Source: Lindgomyces ingoldianus
Taxonomy: Eukaryota; Ascomycota; Dothideomycetes; Pleosporales; Lindgomycetaceae
Assembly: GCF_010093535.1 (NCBI RefSeq)
Contig: NW_022985164.1
Coordinates: forward strand, 106,826-170,825
Direction: 5' to 3'
Length of the DNA: 64,000 bases
Shown: piece after piece, positions 54,995 through 64,000 of the stretch
Layout of the letters: each line of letters begins with the position of its first letter
Position numbering within the stretch: position 1 is the stretch's first letter
Notes under the pieces: model-generated
Database searches by the model: none
What the model was told of the DNA's origin: nothing
Seen by the model: the letters and a program-made list of their open reading frames with translations, nothing else
Program-made: the position numbers and the translations under genes

Positions 54995-57900
54995 TGTCAC
55001 GGTATCCTCCCCGGATCCCAGACATAACTGTATTAGACGCGTACTAGAGTATTATTAGTGCACGTCTAACACAAACACAACACAACACAGACATAAACTT
55101 AAGCATAAACTGCCTTAACACTAACTAAACCTAGAACAGGCTTAATTTATACTTAAAGCGCTTAGACTTTTAAGCTAAGTATTTAATTGCTAATTTCTTT
55201 TTAAACCTTTTTATTCCTTACACAACATCTTGTACCTACTATAATACCTTACGTAGTAATTAAACTAGACTTTTGTAAAGCTCTATAACCTTACTTGTGT
55301 ATAATTATAATATTATGTTGTGTTAAAACTTTAGCTAAGAATAGCCTCTAAATCTAATCTAATAAGCTTAGTACTTACATAACTCTAAGCTATTAAAGCA
55401 AGCTAAAAAGCCTTCTAAAAAGCGCTTACTTTATAGGAAAGCTACTATGTTGTAAGCTTTAAAGCTCTTTAAAAGGACTTTAAAAAACAGCTTTATGTTA
55501 TTAAGTAGTCTATTTCTGCCTTAACTTCTGTTATAGTAGTAGGAACTAAGAACTTACTAGCCTTAAAGCCTACTTAGAAGTCTAGAGATAGCTTAACTTT
55601 TTTCTACCTAACACTACCTACAACTTGTAACCCCTTTAACTTAGTAATAAAATCTAACTAACTCCTTAATCCTCTGCTGTTTAACAGAAAACAGAAAGAC
55701 CTACTTTTCTTTCTACATAAGCTCTAATACAAACTTAAAAGAAACATAGACTAATTCCCCTTTAAACGCTTTTAGTTACTATATGCCTACTTTTAACTTA
55801 ACTATAATATAACAGCCTTAATTAACTTACTAATAAATAAGAATATTATTAACTTAGATTAATTTATAGTGTTTTTATAAGCAACTTATAAAGACCTAAA
55901 TAAAAAGTTAATAGCCCTAAGTTACCTAAACACTTTATAATAAAAAAAAAAAAAGCTTTACTTTACACTTTACTAAGTTCTACTAACTTGCATTTAATAT
56001 AGGCCTAAATAAGATAGGTCTAATTATAGCTTTACATAACTCTCTCTTAACTAAACTGTAACACGCTATAGTAGAAGAACCTCTTCTAAATAACCTTAAC
56101 GCGTATGTAAACCTAATTACTACCTATAATAATAACATAAGGTTTCTCCCTGTACAAGCCCTAATACACCTCTAAACTAGCGCAGTTGCAAATAAGGACC
56201 CTAACATAATAAAAATTAATTTAAATTATGCTTTAGTTAGTTCTAAAAAGTGTAAAGATTATAAAAAAAAAAGTTAATGTTTTAAGTATAGTAAGCATAG
56301 TTATATTTTTTAAAACTACTCTATTTCTCTTTCTTAAGTCTGCGCAAGTAGTGCTGCTAGTACTTATTAAAGATTCTTACTATTTTAATTTTATTTTTAT
56401 AAAGGCTTTAACTTATATTTAAGCTTTAATCTTTTTTACTACTTTTAACATAGCTGCAGCTATAGCAGTAGGAGCCTACAAAAAGGCTTGTTCTAGGGCT
56501 AAGTTGCCCCCTAGGACTAATTTAACACTAGATCTCTGCTAACTTATAGGCTAAGTCCCCTACTAACAACTAGAAGTACTAAGTTAATATTCCTATATAT
56601 TTATAATAAAGAACTGTATTAGCTTTAATATAAGCTTTTATTAACTTAGAAGTAAACAGCATAGGTTACATTAATAAAAAACTAGCGCATAAACTAAATC
56701 TTTAATTAACACTACTTACCTAAATAATTTACCTAACTAGATTTAATAGAAAACAACTTAAAAAAGGTTCTATCTTTTATACTATAACTATTATAATTAC
56801 TTACTAATACTATAAAGAGTAGATTAAACTTTATGTAATAAACATAAAATGTTATAACTTAATCCTAGAACAACTATAGCTGTATTAGCATAAAGTTGCC
56901 TTTAATTACTAAGAGTAAGTTCTAAACTTTAACTCTTCCTAATACTAAGATGTATGCTTACGCTTACACCTAAACAATACTTAAATAGCACTTAATATAG
57001 AAGGTTTCTAAACCTACTTTCTAATAACCTAGAAAAGAACTACCTAAGTAAGGCTAATAAGCTAGGCCTTTTACTAAAATAGGCTATGTAAAATAATTTA
57101 ATAACTACTTAAACCTAAAGAAAAGAAAGCCTTTAAGAAACTTTTACTTACCTAATTTAGACATAAACTAGGACTTAAACAGCAGATAGACATCTGCTAC
57201 ATAGAACCTGCTCTGTTTGTGACTCTAGCTTAATAACTAGATTATAAAATCTACGCAGTTATAATTTCTAATATAGACTAAGCTTTAGCTCCCTAAAAAC
57301 ACACTAACCTAAGAATAATAGTCTTTTAAGACTACTATAACTTGTTATATGTCTTTTTTTAAGACAAGTCTAATAAGCTTCTAATATAATGTCTATATAA
57401 TTACTAGATAACTTTTAAGCCTAGTAAATAACCTAGTTATAGGCCACTATATAGAATGTTACTAAACAAATTAAAAGTGCTTTAAAAATACCTTAACAAG
57501 AACCTAAAAAAAAAGTTTATTTAAGCTAGCTTCTTACTAGTAGTGTTACTTATACTATTTATAAAGAAACCTAGGGGTAAGCTTTAATTCTGCATTAACT
57601 ACTAAGAACTAAACACTATTACTATTAAAAACTAATACTTAATTCTCTTTTTATAGAAAACCCTAAGTTAACTAAGTAAAGCAAAGTATTTTATAAAGTT
57701 AGATATTATTACTGCCTTTAATAAGCTAAAGATAGTAAAAGGTAATAAGTAGCTAATAGTATTTTAGACTTAATATAGACTATTTAAGTACCTAGTAATG
57801 CCCTTTAGCTTAGCTAACGCGCTTAGTACTTTTTAACATTTTATAAACAACTTGCTCTAACCCTACCTAGACATGTTCTACACTATGTATATTAATAATA

Positions 57901-60660
57901 TTCTAATCTATAGTAATAGCCTTTTAGAGCATAAACAGCATGTACGCCTAGTGCTAAAGGCTATAGAAGAAGCAGGTCTGCAACTTAATGTAGACAAATG
58001 TAAGTTCTACTAATTAAAGGTTATGTATTTAGGATATGTAATCTTTATAGATAGCATTTAAATAGACTCTGTTAAAGTTTAGACTGTGCTAGATTAGCAA
58101 TACCTAAAGAATATAAAAGATGTTTAAGCCTTTATAGAATTTGCTAACTTTTACTAATAATTTATTAATAACTTCTTGCAGCTAGTAAGCCCTATAATTA
58201 CACTTACTAAAAAAAGGGTTTAATTTAACTTTAACTTAAATTACTAATAGTCCTTTAACTAGCTAAAAAAAGCCTTTACTAAAGCTCTAATACTCTGCTA
58301 CTTTAACTCTAAACTACTAATACTTGTAGAAGCTAATGCCTTAGACTACATAGTAGTAGGAGTTCTTTTCTAAACTAAGCTAGACAGGACTATTAGGCCT
58401 ATTATATACTTTTTAAAAAGAATAAGTCTTGCAGAAAGTAATTATAAGATCTATAATAAGAAATTGCTTACTATAGTACACTGCTTTAAATAATAGCAAC
58501 CTAAACTAAAAGGTGCAGCGCATCTAATATAGGTTCTATCTAACTATAAGAACTTGTAGTACTTTGTAACTATAAAATAACTTAGCTACTAATAAGCTTG
58601 TTAGTTTAAATACTTGTCTTATTTTAATTTTAAAATTACTTATTATCTTAGTTAAGATAGAGGGAAACTAGATGCTTTTATAAAGTAATTCTAAAACATC
58701 CTTACTTAGAAAGAAGTGTAAAAGGCTTAACACTAAACTCTACTTTAACTTAAGCTATTTTTAGACCTTAACTTAAACAAAACAAATTAGATAATTAATT
58801 AAATTATTACTAATAAGTATTTAAATAATAAATTTATCTAAGAAACCTTAGACCTGCTTTAAAACAGCGCTAGTTAGTTAAAGAAGGTAACACTAGCTAA
58901 CTATAAAAACTAAAATAGTAAGCTGTATTACTGTAACTAACTTATAATCTCTAATTTTAATAAACTAAGAATTAAACTACTCTAAATTATACATAACTTG
59001 CCTATTAGAGGACACCTAGGCAGAGGAAAGACTCTTAACCTACTATAGAGAGAGTACTACTGGCCCCGCATGTTCCATACTGTACGCTAATATGTATTAT
59101 GTTGCTATACTTACTGTAAAGTAAAGGCCTCTTAAGAAAGGTATAATAGCCTACTTAAACTACTCCTAATCTCTAAATAAGCTTAGAAAGACATATTAAT
59201 TAATTTTGTTATAGACCTACCCCTATTTAAAGGGTATATAAATATTATAGTAGTTGTTAATTACTTAACTAAGTATTAACACTTAATACTATGTTCCTCT
59301 ATAACTGCCCCTAATATAGCCTAGTTATTCTACTAATACGTATAAGTTTACTATAGCCTGCCTAACATAATTATATTAGACAGAGGTATGTAGTTTATCT
59401 TAGCCTTCTAGGACAAACTCTGTAAATAGCTCTAAATTGTCTTTTATCTATCTACAGCTTTTTACCTAGAGACTAACAGCTAGACTAAGAACGCAAACGC
59501 TGTAATAGAATAAGTCCTATAAGCGTACACAAACTACTAGTAGAATAACTAGGTAAAATAGTTAGCTATAGCATAGTTTAAAGCTAATAACATAACATCT
59601 AAATTAACACAAGTATCCCTGTTCTTAGCAAACTACAGATACTACCCCTAAATAAGATTTAAACTACTTATAAATACTCTTTAACTAACTTATTAATCTA
59701 TATAAGTAATAGATGTAAATAGACTTATTAATAAGATCTAAAATATATTTAAATATGTTTATAAAAAGCTTACATAGGCTTAAGCTTTTTAATAAGAGTA
59801 CATAAACTAATCTTAAACCTCTGCCCCTACATATGCAGCTAGCAAGAAGGTCTAGCTAGACACTAGAAATATTTAAATAAACTAATAATTAAAGAAACTT
59901 AATTAAAAGAACTTTAGCCTCTTTATAGTAGCCTATATAGTCTTATTGCACGCTTACTAATTAATCCTACCTAACAGCATAAAGATACACCCTGTGTTCT
60001 ACGTATTATTGCTGCGCTAAGCAGCCCCTAAATCTAACTATTTACCTAGACAGCTAAACTTGCTACCTAAACCTGTTATTATAAATAATAAACTAGAATA
60101 TGTTATAGAAGACATTAAACAGATCTAGTTTAATAAAAAAAAACATATCTATAAATACCTTACAAAATAGACTAGATACAACAAACTGTTGTAGAAACCT
60201 GCAGAAGCCCTATAAAAAAACTCTGTAGTAACTTAATTCTACGCCTAATACCTATCTAAACTAAACCTGTACCCTAATAAAGACAACTTAATGCTAAAAC
60301 TACTAATGTAAAGGATTCTCTTTCTAATAAGGGGGGGGGTACTGTCACAGTATTCTCCCTAGATCCTAGACATAACTGTATTAGACGTGTACTAGAGTAT
60401 TATTAGTGCACGTCTAATATAAACATAACATAACATAGATATAAACTTAAGTATAAACTGCCTTAACACTAACTAAACCTAAAATAAGCTTAATTTATAC
60501 TTAAAGTGCTTAGACTTTTAAGCTAAGTATTTAATTACTAATTTCCTTCTAAACCTTCCTGTTCCTTACACAACGTCTTGTACCTACTATAATACCTCAC
60601 GTAGTAATTAAACTAGACCTCTGTAAAGCTCTATAACCTTACTCGTGCACAATTGTGACA
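54995..60660 (+). mobile_element. Ty3/Gypsy chromovirus copy B2, RIP-degraded
   Basis: 5,666 bp with LTRs 54995..55312 and 60343..60660 (318 bp each) and a perfect target duplication CATAT (54990-54994 and 60661-60665). Domain order is the same as in B1: RT near 57775-57915 with YINNILIYS again, integrase with YYWPRMFHTV near 59060 and TDLPL-like core near 59210-59500, and a chromodomain-like block near 60150-60240. It is somewhat less AT-saturated than B1, so several conserved blocks read better (GHLGRGKTLNLL). A G-run of nine precedes the 3' LTR. The primer-binding site is not recognisable. It sits inside E2. Confidence 0.88.
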
Positions 60661-61617
60661 CATATATAAAGCATAGTAAAAACTTAAGTTTTATAATATA
60701 AGTAATCTAGTTACACATAAAATCTTTAGCTTAGCGCTTATACACTTTTTTTAAAGAGGTAAAATAACCTATATTAAGAGACTATAAAAAGTGTAATAAG
60801 TGTAAAAACATATAGATAGTAATAATTTTATTCTTTTTATAGTACTACTAAAAATTAAGTAAGTTATAGCTTTTATAGCTGTTAATAATAAAAAGCTAAT
60901 AAGTGCTTATAACTTTTCTTTTTATATACTTATTAAAGTGCTTTAACTACTATAGCCTAAGCTTATTTATTGTCTAGATATTCTTAGAGACTATAATAAC
61001 CTAGTTTTAAAGTAAAAATTTTTTTATACTAAGTAAAAAGGTAATAGCAGCCCTTAAAAATAATAAAGAGTAAAATAGCTTACTTTATTATGTTAATACC
61101 CTAAATAACTATTATCTACTTTTTATTACCTTACTATATTACCTTTAGCTATTTTTATTTTTTTAAAGCTATAATAACTGCTTTAGTTAATATCTAGCCT
61201 ATTATAAAGCTTAACTTATTAAAGTTATATATGTTTTTATTCTAAATACTATACTTAGCTTTTATATTAGCTACTAGGTAAAACTAGCTTTAGATAACTT
61301 TTAAATTTTTATAAAGCACTTTTTTATAATTATACTTATAATTAAACTTTATTATAAACTTAAAGTAGTGCTTAACTTACATACTAGGCTAGTTTAAGCT
61401 AACCTAGCCTAGATTGCGCTCTGCGCGCAAGGAATTAGCTATATTAGCTATAGCTATAAGCCTAAAAGAAAATCTATGTGTAATAAGCTTAAGTATATAC
61501 TTAATAACTACTTTTTTTTTAAGCTTAGTTAAATTCTTTAATTTAGGCTAGCATTTTACTTATAAAGGCTGTCTAGCGCGTTAATTGCTTAGTGTTGTGT
61601 AAAAGACATTATAAATA

Positions 61618-63483
61618 ACGTACTTCATGGGCGAGTTGCTCACACACCCGAGTCGCTCACTTTTGCCAAGACCCCACCCTAACAAACTCTATTATGGCCC
61701 ATAACAACCCGCTCTAGCACTATATAGTACAGTACAGCCTAGAATATTATTTAGATACTACTTCTACTTCTTGCTTACACGTTTGCGCGTTATGCCTAGT
61801 CTAATTGCACTATCTGCAGCGCCTTTAGGATAGCTTACCTACTTTAGCTTGCACCTGCTTCTTTGCCTTCTTCCTGTCACTGCGCGCTCTAAACTCCTTT
61901 AGAGCTGTTAAGCGTAGGCTTTTCTAAATTATTAAGGTCTTTTCTACCTTAATCTGCTTTTTTTTATGTAATTTATATTATGTGGCAGCCTTATTAGCTA
62001 CTTAAAGCTTAGTAATTTCTTGTTGCACTAACACTAGCTTATGCGCAATTATTACTGCCCCCTTTAAAACCTTTTTAAACGCCTTAACTATAGAAGTTAG
62101 TAAACTATTTATATACTTCTAAATTTTTATCTTTACAAGCATTAATTACAACCTAAGTTCTAAGGTATTGCTTAAGGTTTACAACTACTAGGGCTTGTTA
62201 TATATAGGTAGTAGTAGTAATAGAGTGCGCAACTTTACATTAAGGCCTATTATAACTTATTATAGGTTAAAAGAAACTAATCTAGCACTTTAAAACTTTT
62301 TTTAAATATTACTAGAAGTAATTATAGCATAATAAGCTACTTTAAAGCATAACAGGAACTTTATTTTTATAATATAAGTAATCTAGTTACGCATAAGGTT
62401 TTTAGCTTAGCACTTATATACCTTCTTTAAAGAAGTAAAACAACCTATATTAAGTAGCTATAAAAAGTGCAATAAGTAAAAAAGTATGTAGATAGTAATA
62501 ATTTTATTATCTTTATAGTATTACTAGAAATAAAGTAAGTTATAGCTCTTATAGCTGTTAATAACTAGCAGACAGTAGCTACTAACAGTACGCTTCTTTA
62601 TATGCGTGTTAAAGTGCTTTAACTAGTCTAGACTAAGCTAATTAGTAGTCTAGCTACGCTTAAAGATTGTAATAACTTAATTTTAAAGTAGATTTTCCTT
62701 TTTATACTAGTTTAAAAGGTAGTTGCCACCCTAGAAGATAATAAAAAGTAGAATAGCCTACTTTTTAGCATTAATGCCTTAGATAGCTATTGTCTACTTC
62801 TAGTTACTTAGCTAGACTGCTTTTAGCTGTCCTTGTCTCTCTAAACCTATAATAACTACTCTAGTAGATATCTAGCCTATTATAAACTTTATTTTATTAA
62901 AGTTATACATGTTATTATTCTAGATGCTATACTTAGCTTTAATATTCTTTATAAAGTTAAACTAGCTTTAAATTACTGTAGAATTCTTATAAAAGGCTCT
63001 TTTATAGTTGTACTTATACTTAAACTTTACTTTAAGCTTTAAGTAACACTTAATAAATGTATTAGACTAGTTTATGCTAATATAGCCTATATTATGCTTA
63101 GCGCATAAAGAATTAGCTATATTAGCTATAGCTGCTAGCTAGGGGGGAAATCCTCACGCATTTAGCTTAAGTATGTGCTAAATAATTACTTACTCTTTAT
63201 TATTATCTAGCTTTTATAAGTTAGCTATATAATTAGCTTAGAAAGGTTGTCTAGTGCGTTAGTTACTTATTATCTTTTAAAAGACTTTATAGATAGCTGC
63301 AGCGTGTTGCTTAAAAAGTATTGTGTTTTATTTAAAAGCCTAAAGTGTAAGCTGCATCTAATGTTCCTTTAACACATTTAAGTAGTGTTATTAGGAATGC
63401 ATTAGTGTAGAAAGAGTAGTGTAGTAAGGTCTTAGTAAAAGTAAGCAACTTAGGTGTGTAAGCAACTCGCCTATAAAGTACGT
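61618..63483 (-). mobile_element. TA-type DNA transposon D (1,866 bp, pogo-like)
   Basis: The left end is ACGTACTTCATGGGCGAGTT. The right end carries its inverse (AACTCGCCTATAAAGTACGT) with RIP-type changes. TA is duplicated at 61616-61617 and 63484-63485. The interior is diverged but collinear with E1/E2, so D is a second subfamily of the same transposon. It is inserted into E2, and E1 provides the empty site. Confidence 0.8.
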
Positions 63484-63618
63484 TAGCTATAGCATATTAT
63501 AAAAAAAGTTTTAAGTCTTATTTAAAAGCTTAAAAAGTAAGCTGTATCTAACGTTCTTTAGAAGATTTAATCTAGTGTTGTTGTTAAAGCATTATGTAGA
63601 TAGGTAGAGTGTAGTAGG

Positions 63619-64000
63619 TGTAACAATCAGCTATCCAGGTGTTTCCTAGGCTGTCATAGACTAGCCTAGACTGCACTAGGCAGTCCTAGACAACTCCTAA
63701 ACTGTGCCGTTAACCCCGCACTTCCTAGACAATGCCTACCTCGCCTAAAAAGCTGGGCATCCTAGACAGGTAATACTTTAAACTAGACCTACAGCATACT
63801 AGATCTGTTGCTACTAGCGCTGCTGTGCCTAGCTCTCTAGAGAAGTATATAGCTAGTTATAGAAGCCTTTTTTAGATAGTAAAAAATTACTTTAGAAATT
63901 AAGTAAGTACTAATTATACTTCTATGTTATAGTTACACTTTTATTAGTTAATACACCTTTTAATTATAAAGTGTATACTTTATTTTTTATAATATAATTC
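63619..64000 (+). mobile_element. Start of a further, less degraded element cut by the window end
   Basis: It begins TGTAACAATCAGC exactly where E2 similarity stops. A start codon at 63732 opens MPTSPKKLGILDR before a TAG, and the frame goes on with KLDLQHTRSVATSAAVPSSL. This looks like the N-terminus of a transposon protein hit by one CpA-type change. The class cannot be decided from this piece. Confidence 0.45.

Larger units (their letters stand above)
54287..63617 (-). mobile_element. TA-type DNA transposon E2, split by two later insertions and truncated
   Basis: A second copy of E1 in three pieces: 54287..54994, 60666..61617 and 63484..63617. The first gap is the Ty3 copy B2 and the second is DNA element D. 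The left end after TA (54285-54286) is ACGTACCTAACAGGTTGGCC. The piece order matches E1 exactly. The right inverted repeat is missing: similarity to E1 ends at about 63617, where a sequence starting TGTAACAATCAGC begins. Confidence 0.8.

Noticed and set aside
1..64000. CRISPR arrays, bacterial operons, rRNA or tRNA genes
   Set aside because: Nothing with the needed repeat spacing or cloverleaf signals was found by eye; the gene structures are eukaryotic. A tRNA scan was not possible here.

Overview
The window is from a filamentous ascomycete (Pezizomycotina). The evidence is short 42-115 nt introns with GTRAGT-like donors and CTAAC/CTGAC branch sites, a Zn2Cys6 regulator, fungal-only families (Afi1/MesA, DUF7730, NLR proteins) and repeats saturated with C-to-T changes in CpA context, the signature of repeat-induced point mutation (RIP). 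A leotiomycete-like genome is my guess; no marker in the window fixes the genus.

The window has two compartments. Bases 1-27.4 kb are gene-rich and GC-balanced: the 3' end of an unknown gene, an AKR7-type aldo/keto reductase, a COG2907-type FAD oxidoreductase, a DUF7730 protein, a myosin regulatory light chain-like EF-hand protein head to head with an Afi1/MesA polarity protein, a decayed sulfotransferase pseudogene beside a Zn2Cys6 regulator and a monocarboxylate-type MFS transporter, a G3BP/Nxt3-like stress-granule protein, and a septin-type GTPase with a C-terminal membrane segment. I rebuilt the exon structures by hand from splice signals and protein reading frames.

Bases 27.4-40 kb are a transition zone rich in immunity-type genes and debris. 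It holds the remnant of a PD-(D/E)XK-like nuclease gene and an NB-ARC/TPR NLR pseudogene. That pseudogene is split by a 4,029-bp TA-flanked inverted-repeat element, which itself carries a gene for a small secreted six-cysteine protein. Head to head with the NLR lies an apparently intact SesB-type alpha/beta hydrolase gene. The hydrolase C-terminus and the NLR N-terminus share a short motif (I-x-N-N-x-G-V-V-x-G-x-A). This matches the layout of amyloid-signalling NLR/effector pairs that control fungal cell death, and it is the most interesting system in the window.

Bases 40-64 kb are AT-rich, RIP-degraded nested transposons: an LTR retrotransposon of 9.85 kb with 174-bp LTRs and AAAAG target duplications, two chromovirus-type Ty3/Gypsy copies with 318-bp LTRs and their own target duplications, and four TA-targeting elements beginning ACGTAC. 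There is also an 825-base assembly gap. Both Ty3 copies show a reproducible gradient in which the outer edges are much less mutated than the interior.
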